A stretch of DNA of 64,000 bases from Ferruginibacter sp. (lineage in GTDB: Bacteria > Bacteroidota > Bacteroidia > Chitinophagales > Chitinophagaceae): positions 1 through 64,000 of the forward strand of contig JAEUVU010000003.1 of the NCBI GenBank assembly GCA_016786725.1. The letters run 5' to 3'. A program made the translations under genes and the position numbers. Every line of letters begins with the position of its first letter. Within the stretch, counting starts at the first letter, position 1. The notes beneath the pieces are model-generated. The model was not told where the DNA came from. It searched no databases and was given only the letters and a program-made list of their open reading frames with translations. Below, in pieces: positions 50,204 to 58,988 of this stretch.

Positions 50204-52810
50204 TTATTGTTTCACCAGTTTTTTTGTATCAGTAATTTTTCCGTCAATCATTAAAGAATAAGTATAACTTCCGCTGCTGAGATCGCTTGCAAAAACATTC
50301 AATACACCTTTTCCTTTTGTGGTGATGTTTACTGTTTTCATCAACCGGCCATCCAATGTATAAAACATCATTTGTGCAGATGTTGCATTAGCCGGAATAT
50401 TATAGCTGATGCTGGTTTGTTGTGAAAATGGATTGGGAACATTCTGGTTAAGCACCAGTGTGTTATTATCTGAGAGCTCAATTGATAAACCCGGTAAGGT
50501 TGGTGCCGCAGCCGATGTTTCTGTAAGGTTACCCTGCTGTGCCTGTTTAAGTTGTTTAAGTTGATTTTGTAATTCCTCAATCATTTCCTGCTGCTCCTGC
50601 ACGGCTTTTACCAATGGCACCACAAACTGGCTGTAGGCAAGGCTGTAGTTGTCATTATCGTTTTCCGGTTTATGAATCCCGTTAAAATCGTACCCGCTCT
50701 GCCTTGCTGCTTTTTCTACTTCCTGTGCAATAAAACCGCTTTGGCGGATTGAAGTGGATGGTTCAAAATTTTCACTCAGGTAAATATCCCTTATGCTATC
50801 GGGCATGTTTTTCGTCAGGAATTTTGTGAACTTCTTTGTATCCATATTGTACACTACGGGCCGGAGTCGTTTTATGAAATCAATTCCTTTTACATCGGTT
50901 TCGCTGATGTTTGTCTTAAATCTTCCGTCAGAACCTGAATATATAGCGGTAGAAGCTATCTCTACAATGGTAACTGCGTTATTTCCAATTCTTACCTTAT
51001 TGCTCAAATTTACTATTGCCTGGTTGCCCATCGCAGATGAATTAATAAGGTTGGTTGCATTAACCTCTGTTCTGTTTCCGATACCGGTAATTCCTCTTCC
51101 TGTGCGGTTAAATGCTAAAGACTGGTAGCCAATAGCTGTATTGTTACTGCCAGATGAGTTTGATACCAGCGACTGATAGCCCATCGAAACATTTGAGTTT
51201 CCATTGTCATTGCTTTGCATTGCAAATGCACCTACCGAAGTATTCTCTAAACCAGCATTGTTGCCCCTCATAGCCGAAATACCAACAGCGGTATTATAAT
51301 TTGCATTGTTCATCCTAAGTGCATTATCCCCCACAGCTGTATTAAAAAAACCGCTGGTATTTGTATAAAGCGTAAAAGGCCCGATTGCTGTATTATAGCT
51401 TCCCGAAGTATCGGCCTTTAACGCTTCAACACCTATGGCAACATTGTTAAACCCTGTTGTACTTGAATAAAGTGTTTGAAATCCAAGCGCAGTATTCTGG
51501 CCGCTTTTTGCAGAAAAAAGAGACTGATAACCAACCGCAGTATTTCTGGAATTGCCCGGCAACAGCGAGTTTCCGGACTGATAGCCAAATAAAGTATTTG
51601 CCTGGAATAGCCCGGTTTCTATTCTTCCGCTTTTTTGATTATTTACCCGTATAGTAAATGGTACATTATCTGTTGTTCCTATAAAGTTTGTACCGTCTAT
51701 AGTACCAGAATTACCCGTTAGTTGCCAGCCCGCCGGTGCAACAACCGGTGCCTGCCAGGTAGCAACTCCATTTGCATCAGAAGTAAGCACTTTGCCAACA
51801 CCGGGAAGCCCGCCGGTTACCTGTAAACCTCCGGTAATAAATGTTGCATTGTTTCCAACACCGTTAAAAACTTTTGCAACATTTACATCCCCCAGCTGTA
51901 TGGCATTGCTTTCGGTAACTTTTGCATTGTAACCAATGGCTGTGGCATTCGTTAAACCATCGGTTGAAACATCGGCGCCAAAACCAAAAGCCGAATTATT
52001 GCTGCCGGTAATATTGTTTACCAATGCATCTCTTCCGGTTGCGGTATTATTATCGCCGGTTGCATTATTTACCAGCGCCTGCAAACCAAAGGCCGTATTG
52101 CTGTTGCCGGTGGTATTGTGATACAGGGCACTCAGCCCGTTTGCTGTGTTCCAGGTGCCGGTGGTATTCCTGTTCAGCGCCCATATGCCGGTGCCGGTGT
52201 TTGCCTGGCCTGTTGTATTGGTTAACAAAGATTCGTACCCAAGTGCCGTATTGTAGGATGCGGTGTTATTGTATAAAGAAAACCTGCCGATCGCTGTATT
52301 ATAGTTTCCTAATACATTGTAATAAAGTGACTGCGTACCAACACCCGTATTTCCATCACCATTTACATTGCTGAACAAAGAAAGATATCCGTTAGCGGTA
52401 TTAAAACTTCCTGTTGTATCGGATGCGAGTGCGAGGCCGCCTGTAGCCGTGTTGCCCTGTCCGCTATAATTGCCTACCAGCGCACCCCAGCCCAGGCCGG
52501 TATTATAACTTGCCTGGCTGTTATACAAGGCCTGTTTACCAACGGCAACACTGAAGGATGAGAGTACGCTTTGATTCATCGCTTCATGGCCAATAGCCGT
52601 ATTATCTGATGAAGCAGCCGAGTTTGCCAGCGCCCCTATGCCTACACCAACATTGCGTAAACCTGTGTTCACTTTAAGCGCATTAATACCTATTGCAACA
52701 TTGTTGAAGCCTAAATTAGGTACTGCTGCAGAATCGTAAGTTGTGTTTTGAGCTTTTGAGTGGCTGCAGATAAAGCAAGCCATACAGATAAACAGGAATA
52801 ATTGTTTCAT
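50204..52810 (-). CDS. T9SS-secreted repeat protein with S74 intramolecular chaperone domain
   Basis: 868 residues from the ATG at 52810 (MKQLFLFICMACFICSHSKA, signal peptide); an upstream frame extension lacks sense. Two blocks of short repeats (residues about 25-310 and 400-600) of the form NTAIG-x-AL-x-N-TG-x-N resemble YadA/trimeric-adhesin head repeats and phage tail-fibre stalks. A Peptidase_S74-type domain follows (GSDGRFKTNISE to SGFIAQEVEKAA), then a coiled-coil (EQQEMIEELQNQLKQLKQ) and a Por secretion tail (NQNVPNPFSQQTSISYN ... KKLVKQ). Probably a trimeric surface fibre. Confidence 0.85.
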   Translation of the reverse strand: MKQLFLFICMACFICSHSKAQNTTYDSAAVPNLGFNNVAIGINALKVNTGLRNVGVGIGALANSAASSDNTAIGHEAMNQSVLSSFSVAVGKQALYNSQASYNTGLGWGALVGNYSGQGNTATGGLALASDTTGSFNTANGYLSLFSNVNGDGNTGVGTQSLYYNVLGNYNTAIGRFSLYNNTASYNTALGYESLLTNTTGQANTGTGIWALNRNTTGTWNTANGLSALYHNTTGNSNTAFGLQALVNNATGDNNTATGRDALVNNITGSNNSAFGFGADVSTDGLTNATAIGYNAKVTESNAIQLGDVNVAKVFNGVGNNATFITGGLQVTGGLPGVGKVLTSDANGVATWQAPVVAPAGWQLTGNSGTIDGTNFIGTTDNVPFTIRVNNQKSGRIETGLFQANTLFGYQSGNSLLPGNSRNTAVGYQSLFSAKSGQNTALGFQTLYSSTTGFNNVAIGVEALKADTSGSYNTAIGPFTLYTNTSGFFNTAVGDNALRMNNANYNTAVGISAMRGNNAGLENTSVGAFAMQSNDNGNSNVSMGYQSLVSNSSGSNNTAIGYQSLAFNRTGRGITGIGNRTEVNATNLINSSAMGNQAIVNLSNKVRIGNNAVTIVEIASTAIYSGSDGRFKTNISETDVKGIDFIKRLRPVVYNMDTKKFTKFLTKNMPDSIRDIYLSENFEPSTSIRQSGFIAQEVEKAARQSGYDFNGIHKPENDNDNYSLAYSQFVVPLVKAVQEQQEMIEELQNQLKQLKQAQQGNLTETSAAAPTLPGLSIELSDNNTLVLNQNVPNPFSQQTSISYNIPANATSAQMMFYTLDGRLMKTVNITTKGKGVLNVFASDLSSGSYTYSLMIDGKITDTKKLVKQ

Positions 52811-52849
52811 AAACAGTTTTTCCTGTAAATATCTCTCTGCCCCAGCCGG

Positions 52850-52894
52850 TTTGCAAACGGAATTTGTGAACGGTTGGGCTGAGTTTGTGAAAAG
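52850..52894 (-). promoter_or_regulatory. putative LytTR operator: TTTGTGAACGG repeats, 21-bp phase
   Basis: TTTGTGAACGG at 52863-52873 and TTTGTGAAAAG at 52884-52894 are 21 bp apart. A third half-site, TTTGCAAACGG, is at 52850-52860. The group lies in the short gap between the kinase stop and the T9SS gene, about 30 bp upstream of a TATTTACA box. Confidence 0.65.
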
Positions 52895-52901
52895 TAAAAT
52901 G

Positions 52902-55900
52902 TTACACAGGTATGTTGATGGTAACGATGGTGCCGGAGCTTTGTTCTGAAGAATCATACAGGTCCTGGTAACTAACAGATATCAGTTCTGTTTTTTGATA
53001 GTTGAGCAGGTCGAGCCTTTTTTGAGTGGCGCCGGTGGCGAAGGAGGCATATTTTTTTTGCCGCATTTCATTTATTTCGTTGCTTCTTTTGCGGCCAATG
53101 CCGTTATCGGTTACGGTGCAACATAAAGTGTGTTCATTCATCATGCCGAAGTGTATGGAAAGTCTTTTATCGCCGGCTTTATGCAGCAATCCATGCTTAA
53201 TGGCGTTTTCTACATAAGGCTGAATGATCATGGCCGGCAGTTGAATATAACTATCGTTGATGTTCTCATCTTTGTTAATTGCATAACTGAACTGTTCTTC
53301 AAAACGTAAGCTTTCCAGTTGCAGATAAAGGTCAAGCGATTTCAATTCTTCCTCCAGCGTAATTTTATCCTTGTTGCTCATGTCGAGTATCAGGCGCATC
53401 ATGTCGGCAAACTTACCCATGTACATATTTGCCTGTTTCTTGTCATTCAGCAAAATAAATTCCTGTATAGAGTTTAGGGCATTGAACATAAAATGCGGAT
53501 TCATCTGCGCTTTAAGCGATGATAGTTGCGATTGCCTTAGTTCTTCCTGCACTTTGGCCTGTTGCAGTTGTTCTGAAAATTTTTGCTGATTTTTTTTTAG
53601 CCGGTTTTTAAAAATAAAATATGCAAGCAACGATAAGATCAGGATTGCCAGTATCCTGAACCACCACTGTTGCCACCAGGGTTTTTGTATGCTGAATTTA
53701 AATTCCGCAGCATCTTTACTCAACACTCCGTCTTCATTCATTACCTGGCTTTGGAAAGTATAACTGCCCGGCGGCAGCGATGAAAAGCGAACAATATTTT
53801 CATTGGCAGATACTTTTATCCAGCCTGTATCTGCAGGCAATAGCCTGTACTGATAAACAAAGTTTCCATCACTTTTTAAAGAGATCCCCTGCAGGTTGAT
53901 GGTGATGTTTTTTGTATCGTAGTACAGAGATATTTTATCATTCAGCGAAATACTTTTTTCATCTGCCTGTACAGCTGTTATCATAGAAACAGGAGAGGTT
54001 GCATTTCTTGTCTCTATATTTTGTGGAAAGAACTGAATCCCGCTGGCTGTTGCCACATACACCGTATCATGCAAAACCTCCACATCAAAAATTTCTGACG
54101 ATAACAATCCATCGGTAGTGTTGATCGTCTTTATTTTTCCCGTTTGTAAATTCCTGCCCTGTAATGTTCCTCCGTTGATGATCCATAAATACTCATTGCT
54201 TAACCTTATCCTTTTTATATGGTCAGATAACAACCCTTCGGCAACAGTAAAATGATTAGTTACTTTTCTGTTTTTGATTACATAAACACCCTGCTCTACC
54301 GTAGCAACATACAAAGAGCCATCAGCGGTTTCATCAAAACCAATTGCTATGATGGGCTGCCCAGTTGACGGGTCTTTAAACTTTACCGGCTTTTTATTTT
54401 CAAAAAAAGCAAGGCCGTCAACAAAGCCGGCCCACAATAACCTTTCTCTTTCCTGGTACCAAACCCCTTTGCTGCGTTGCTCTGCCACTACCATTCTTTC
54501 TTTGTCTGCCACCTGTAATTCATCATAAGAATAGATGAACGACTCAAATTCTTCAAGCAGGCGCTTTTTTGCAGTTGTGTTTTTTGAATAAAAAAAGGTT
54601 GTCACACCATCGCCGGTAGTAAAAACAATTCCATCATTTCTGAAGTAAAAATCCTTGGCATTATTGGATACCCCGGACCAGCTCGTGATCTTTTTTGTGG
54701 CAGATGAATAAGTATAGGTTGCCGCTTTAGAGATAAATAATTCATCGGTTAATTTATTGTACTCCAGAGCCTGTGCGTCTCTTGTTTCCGCATTTTTTAT
54801 AAATGCATTTTGTTTCGTTCTCACATTGTATTCAAATATTTCACCACTGGTGGCTGCGCCAAAAATCAATCCTTTTCCATCGGTAGTGATATGGTTTACA
54901 CTGGCCGACCGTGTGCCGAATATTGATTGTTGTATCGTCCAGATATCTTTATTGGGTATTTTGTAAATGCCATTTTTCAAGGTTGATATCCAGATGCCGC
55001 CTTCCCTGTCTTTACTGATGAATGATATGGCATTGCCCTGCAGCATGCTGTTGAATAATATCCATTGACCATAACTATTTTTTTTAAGCCATAGCAATTC
55101 ATTGTAAGTTCCCACAAAGAGGTTGCCTTCGTCATCGTCAAAACAACTGGTAGGATAGGCATTTAATTTTTGCAGTAATAAACTTGCCGGGTGCTGATAA
55201 AGCGCTTGTTGTTTATAATAAAACAAGTTGGGTTGTTTGTCGCCCGAGTTAAAGCGCTGAAAACCGAGTGTTTGTTTTTTTGCAAAAGAATTATAAAATA
55301 CAAAGTTGTTCAGCGTTCGGTTTGGAAATGGCTGACCGTTCTCGAAAAGCTTTGGGATTGTTGCTTCTCCTGCTGGCCTGATTGCTTTTATAAGCCCAGA
55401 ATCAAGAAAAGTATATAAAACTGTACCGTCAAAGGCAGTGTAAGAAAACACTTTTGTTGCATTGTTATTTACCAGTATTTTTTGGGCATTGATATTATTC
55501 AGGTCGTACTGGTATATTTTATTTTGAAAATTAGATATGATCAGTTTATTGTCATCTGTGATCGTTACATCAGCAAATCCTTTATTATAATTTTTCTCCC
55601 AGGGTTCAAATAATTGTAATGAATCGCCGCTGGTAAAAAAAACCTGTCCGCTGAAATTGATGCACCATATCCGGCCGTTCTTGTCTTCTCTTAAACCGCT
55701 TATGGCAGGCCCACGGTTCTTTTTGTTGGAGAGTAATTTGAATCTATTTCCGTCATATCGCACTAATCCAGCATCACACCCGATCCATAAAAAACCTTTG
55801 CTGTCCTGCTTTATTTCGTACACTTCATTCGTGGGCAGCCCATTGCTTACATCGTAATGCTTGTAGGCAGGAGTTTGTGCAACGCTTGTATTGTAGGCTA

Positions 55901-55916
55901 CAGCTATTGCAAACAA
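52902..55916 (-). CDS. LytS-type sensor histidine kinase with propeller sensor (locus A)
   Basis: 1004 residues. Periplasmic two-component propeller repeats (YDVSNGLPTNEVYEIKQDSK, GFLWIGCDAGLVRYDG and many later), a Y_Y_Y domain (about 640-760), one membrane helix near 770, then a His_kinase domain with the phospho-acceptor in MNPHFMFNALNSIQE and an ATPase N-box QPYVENAIKHGL. The open frame starts at TTG 55916, giving a truncated signal peptide. Reading from a CTG at 55943 gives QRLYRYLFLFAIAVAYNTSVA, a complete one, so translation probably starts upstream. Confidence 0.9.
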   Translation of the reverse strand: MFAIAVAYNTSVAQTPAYKHYDVSNGLPTNEVYEIKQDSKGFLWIGCDAGLVRYDGNRFKLLSNKKNRGPAISGLREDKNGRIWCINFSGQVFFTSGDSLQLFEPWEKNYNKGFADVTITDDNKLIISNFQNKIYQYDLNNINAQKILVNNNATKVFSYTAFDGTVLYTFLDSGLIKAIRPAGEATIPKLFENGQPFPNRTLNNFVFYNSFAKKQTLGFQRFNSGDKQPNLFYYKQQALYQHPASLLLQKLNAYPTSCFDDDEGNLFVGTYNELLWLKKNSYGQWILFNSMLQGNAISFISKDREGGIWISTLKNGIYKIPNKDIWTIQQSIFGTRSASVNHITTDGKGLIFGAATSGEIFEYNVRTKQNAFIKNAETRDAQALEYNKLTDELFISKAATYTYSSATKKITSWSGVSNNAKDFYFRNDGIVFTTGDGVTTFFYSKNTTAKKRLLEEFESFIYSYDELQVADKERMVVAEQRSKGVWYQERERLLWAGFVDGLAFFENKKPVKFKDPSTGQPIIAIGFDETADGSLYVATVEQGVYVIKNRKVTNHFTVAEGLLSDHIKRIRLSNEYLWIINGGTLQGRNLQTGKIKTINTTDGLLSSEIFDVEVLHDTVYVATASGIQFFPQNIETRNATSPVSMITAVQADEKSISLNDKISLYYDTKNITINLQGISLKSDGNFVYQYRLLPADTGWIKVSANENIVRFSSLPPGSYTFQSQVMNEDGVLSKDAAEFKFSIQKPWWQQWWFRILAILILSLLAYFIFKNRLKKNQQKFSEQLQQAKVQEELRQSQLSSLKAQMNPHFMFNALNSIQEFILLNDKKQANMYMGKFADMMRLILDMSNKDKITLEEELKSLDLYLQLESLRFEEQFSYAINKDENINDSYIQLPAMIIQPYVENAIKHGLLHKAGDKRLSIHFGMMNEHTLCCTVTDNGIGRKRSNEINEMRQKKYASFATGATQKRLDLLNYQKTELISVSYQDLYDSSEQSSGTIVTINIPV

Positions 55917-55956
55917 GAAAAGATATCTATATAAACGTTGCAGTTGTTTTTTTAGG

Positions 55957-55964
55957 GAAAGATA
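55957..55964 (-). promoter_or_regulatory. -7-like box of the locus A kinase (TATCTTTC)
   Basis: TATCTTTC on the minus strand, 13 nt before the CTG proposed as start. Confidence 0.35.
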
Positions 55965-56058
55965 AATGCTTATTGTCGTTTTTTAAAGCTTGAGAAATTA
56001 TTATTTGCCGCATGCTATTTATTCTGTCCTCGCTATCTCACAATAAAGAGTATGGTTG

Positions 56059-56087
56059 TAAAACCAAAATGCCATTTGCTAAAACGG
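56059..56087 (+). promoter_or_regulatory. putative LytTR operator: TAAAAC repeats, 21-bp phase (locus B)
   Basis: GTTGTAAAACC and TTTGCTAAAACGG place TAAAAC at 56059 and 56080, exactly 21 bp apart. It ends 24 bp before a TACTTTAT box (56111-56118) that precedes the gene at 56139. Confidence 0.6.
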
Positions 56088-56138
56088 CCTTTTATTCTGT
56101 TACTCCCCGATACTTTATTTGCATAAAAAATTAAGTAA

Positions 56139-56642
56139 ATGAAAAAAGCACTCCTTGTTTCAGTTTTTATAACAACCCTATTTTTCTCCAAAGCCCAGGA
56201 AGCTATTAAAGTTGGCGATGAAAGAACAATTACCTGTACCGGCACATTTATGGCACAGGTGCAAAATTATTTTTTAAACGGCACACCTTCTTCTGTAAGT
56301 AAAAGCTTTATGGATGTACAGAACGACAGCCTAGTGTTTTTTACCGCTTTAATTAATGCCGGCAGAGAAAAGCAGGCAGTAATAAAATACACCGTAGCAA
56401 AAAAAGATCTTGATACAGGTGATTGGGGTATTGAAGTTGATAAGACAAAAGAAAATGGTGCAGACTTTCTGCTGCTTAAAATTAAAACCACCGAAGGCAA
56501 AAGCGTTGTAAGCGAAGTGATGTATAAAAATGATAAAGAAGAAATAAGCGACCCCACTAACCGTGTTCATATTTACTTTTTAGCCGATAAAGAAGCAGAT
56601 GCAAAGAGCTGGGCAGAAAAAATTAAAAAAGCAATTCAATAA
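56139..56642 (+). CDS. hypothetical secreted protein, 167 aa
   Basis: Signal peptide MKKALLVSVFITTLFFSKAQ. The mature part is a mixed alpha/beta domain with many lysines (GIEVDKTKENGADFLLLKIK) ending in a basic helix (AKSWAEKIKKAIQ). No cysteines apart from one in TITCTG. First gene of the plus-strand secreted cluster and preceded by the phased operator. Family unknown. Confidence 0.7.
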   Translation: MKKALLVSVFITTLFFSKAQEAIKVGDERTITCTGTFMAQVQNYFLNGTPSSVSKSFMDVQNDSLVFFTALINAGREKQAVIKYTVAKKDLDTGDWGIEVDKTKENGADFLLLKIKTTEGKSVVSEVMYKNDKEEISDPTNRVHIYFLADKEADAKSWAEKIKKAIQ

Positions 56643-56665
56643 TAATTTAAACAAACATTCTAAGT

Positions 56666-56983
56666 ATGAAAAAAGTATTACTGGTTGCAGCGCTGTTTAC
56701 TACAACAGCTGCTGTAGCAACAAACACAACCGTACCTGCGGCAACAATTGAGGTTCGTGCCGTTAAGTACGATATCAAAATTAAAAACGACAGCGGCGAT
56801 GAAGTTACTGTGTACAACCCCGGCAGCGGCGGCACTTACAGACTGCAAAAAAACGTAGTTACCACCATTAAAATGGAAGAAGGAGATAAGCTGTACAAAT
56901 ACGAAGGTGGTAAAAAGGGCGCTCTGCTTTTAACTGCCTCTGCCGATATGAATGGCAAAGTGCAATTGCTGAGCAAATTATAA
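56666..56983 (+). CDS. small secreted protein, 105 aa, stand-alone version of a shared domain
   Basis: Signal peptide MKKVLLVAALFTTTAAVA. The mature domain (KYDIKIKNDSGDEVTVYN ... LLTASADMNGKVQLL) can be aligned by eye with the C-terminal 70 residues of the protein ending at 58318 (FHVKLRNKSDAKLSVET ... IATVTADMEGKEIII). An all-beta fold is likely. It lies 23 nt after the previous gene, so they probably share a transcript. Confidence 0.72.
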   Translation: MKKVLLVAALFTTTAAVATNTTVPAATIEVRAVKYDIKIKNDSGDEVTVYNPGSGGTYRLQKNVVTTIKMEEGDKLYKYEGGKKGALLLTASADMNGKVQLLSKL

Positions 56984-57003
56984 TAAACAACAGCCAATGA
57001 ACG

Positions 57004-57033
57004 CACCCTTTGGTAAAACCGAAGGGTGTTTTG
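57004..57033 (+). terminator. rho-independent terminator after the small secreted protein
   Basis: CACCCTT / AAGGGTG hairpin with the loop TGGTAAAACCG, then TTTTGT. The loop also contains a TAAAAC word. Confidence 0.7.
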
Positions 57034-57090
57034 TAAAATGGTTTTTGAAAAGTCTTCTTGCTTCAAATATTTACAGTATAAAATTCTAAC

Positions 57091-58318
57091 ATGAAAAAAC
57101 TCGTTCTATTTACTCTTTCCGTTTGTTGCTTATTTGCAATAAGCAATAATGCAAATGCACAGCTATTAAAAAAACTAAAAGAAAAGGCAGGAGCAACCAC
57201 AAGCCAGAATGCTTCAGCAAACGATGCTGGCAGCCAGGAGCCTGGTGCGGCGGAGGAAGATAAAGTTAAAAATGCAGGTAAGTCGTACACCATAAATACA
57301 AGCTACGGAGATGTGAAGTACGATATTGATAAAAGTGCAGAAATGATTGCGGAAAGCAAAAGTGCAGATGGTACAACACAACATTTTTTAACCACTTATG
57401 AAAAGAATAAAGGCAGGAGAGAATACGGAGTCTGACATTCCTGAACTCAAATTGGTATTGTACACAAACACAGCAGAGAAAGCAAACGCCTTAATTACTG
57501 CTATCTTAGGTAAAGATGTAAACGGATCGCAATTAAACAGTTTTGTTTACACCACGGGCGATAATAAGGTTGTAAAAACAAGTGCTGCACCTTTTTGGAG
57601 TTTGAAAGATGGTATTTTATACTTTGAATCTTTACCAAATGAAAAAGCACTTAGAGTAACTTATTTTGAAATTAATGTGGATGACGGATACAATAACGGT
57701 ATTTATTTAACAAAAGTTACCGTAATACCTGGCGATGCCATCGGGGATTATAAAAACATCAGTGTTGGAGAGAAGGATGCTTTTCTGCCATTAAAAAAAC
57801 CGGTAACCAAAACTATATATGATAAGCAAGCTGCAGCTACAACCGAGACGATATCAGAAAAATTCAGATTAGTAGCAAACAGCTTTGGATCGGCACTTAC
57901 AAACGAATATTGTAACATAGTTGGCCAACAACTGGCAGCCGATGTAAAAGAAAAATTTAAGAAAGAAATACAGCAACCAATAGTGGCAAAAAGAGTAGCG
58001 GAAGAAAAGGAAAGAGACAGACTATATGCAGAGTCGCAACGTAATTCAGGTTCTTCCGGTTCTGGAAGTTCTGGTTCTTCCGGAAGTAGCTCTAAACAAA
58101 AATCAGAGTTCCATGTAAAACTTAGAAATAAAAGTGATGCAAAACTAAGCGTTGAAACAAGGGCTGCAAAAGGCAGTTCAAAATCTCAATTTGAAGTGAA
58201 TCAGCGCAACACCGTTTCCAAAGAAGTGCAGGTAGGAGGAAGCATATATGTGAATGGCGCTTTAATAGCTACTGTTACAGCAGATATGGAAGGAAAAGAA
58301 ATAATTATTGCACAATAA
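57091..58318 (+). pseudogene. secreted multi-domain protein gene split by a frameshift
   Basis: The ORF from 57091 has a signal peptide (MKKLVLFTLSVCCLFAISNN ... NAQ), then QLLKKLKEKAG, and runs to YEKNKGRREYGV. The next frame continues AGENTESDIPELKLVLYTNT up to 58318. Removing one G near 57412-57413 joins them into about 408 residues. The second part has an alpha/beta domain, a GSSGSGSSGSSGSSS linker and a C-terminal domain shared with the 105-residue protein. No ribosome site precedes the second ORF. Genuine decay or a sequence error remain possible. Confidence 0.65.
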
Positions 58319-58351
58319 ATACAGAACATTTTTAACCTAATAAAAAACAAA

Positions 58352-58897
58352 ATGAAATCAAAAATAATAATGCTGCTTTTTGCAATTTGTGCAGTAACAA
58401 CAGCAGTAGCACAAGGCTTTAATAAAAAAACCGTAGCAACGCTTGAAAGCAACCTAAACACGATTGCGGAGCTTGAAAAACTAATTGCTTCCGATTATAC
58501 ACTTATGGATAAGCCGGTTAATGTGGTAAGCGCAAAAAGTTTCCAGGCGGGCCAGTTTATGATGCTTACCTCTTTTGCCGATGATGCCGCCATGAAACAG
58601 GCAGATGCACTTGAAAAAGATTTTAATGGCACGTTTGAAAAAAGTGTGTGGAAATTTGATGCAATTAATCCCAACAGCACAACCTGGGTAAAAGTTACTA
58701 CACAAAAAGGGCAAACAGAGCAATCTGGTTATACTCCTTCTGGCGCTATGATCCGTATTGGCTCTTTAGTGCAGGGGTTGGATATAAATGCCTATTTCTA
58801 TCAAAACAAAAAAGAAACCGGCAGTTACATTATGCTGTTTGCTGTAGGCAATGGTATGGCCTGCGTGGCAGAGTTTACAAGTGCCGCTGGCAAATAG
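58352..58897 (+). CDS. hypothetical secreted protein, 181 aa
   Basis: Signal peptide MKSKIIMLLFAICAVTTAVA then QGFNKK. The mature domain has a helical first half (LESNLNTIAELEKLIAS) and a beta-rich second half with a single Cys (GMACVAEF). No family recognised. It follows the split gene by 33 nt and is ended by the terminator at 58941. Confidence 0.7.
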   Translation: MKSKIIMLLFAICAVTTAVAQGFNKKTVATLESNLNTIAELEKLIASDYTLMDKPVNVVSAKSFQAGQFMMLTSFADDAAMKQADALEKDFNGTFEKSVWKFDAINPNSTTWVKVTTQKGQTEQSGYTPSGAMIRIGSLVQGLDINAYFYQNKKETGSYIMLFAVGNGMACVAEFTSAAGK

Positions 58898-58940
58898 ATT
58901 TTAGCAAAGACCGCCATTTCTAAAAACAACAATTGGTATC

Positions 58941-58970
58941 AACCTTCTGCAACCGGCAGAAGGTTTTATA
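58941..58970 (+). terminator. rho-independent terminator before the locus B kinase
   Basis: AACCTTCTGC-aacc-GGCAGAAGGTT hairpin followed by TTTATATTT. The T-rich tail overlaps the kinase -7 box. Confidence 0.75.
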
Positions 58971-58974
58971 TTTG
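58967..58974 (+). promoter_or_regulatory. -7 box of the locus B kinase (TATATTTG)
   Basis: TAnnTTTG match 14 nt before the TTG start at 58989, placed at the foot of the preceding terminator hairpin. Confidence 0.45.
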
Positions 58975-58988
58975 ACGGATATTCTGTT

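Noticed and set aside
50900..52750. Dense short repeats that at first resemble a CRISPR or tandem array
   Set aside because: The period is irregular at DNA level, the frame is open throughout and the translation gives NTA-G type protein repeats. They are coding repeats of the T9SS protein.
52811..52957. 49-residue N-terminal extension of the T9SS protein
   Set aside because: It would bury the signal peptide, overlap the kinase stop and cover the operator repeats.
57014..57039. TAAAAC/TAAAAT pair as another LytTR operator before 57091
   Set aside because: The step is 20 bp rather than 21, and one word lies in the loop of a terminator hairpin, so coincidence is more likely.
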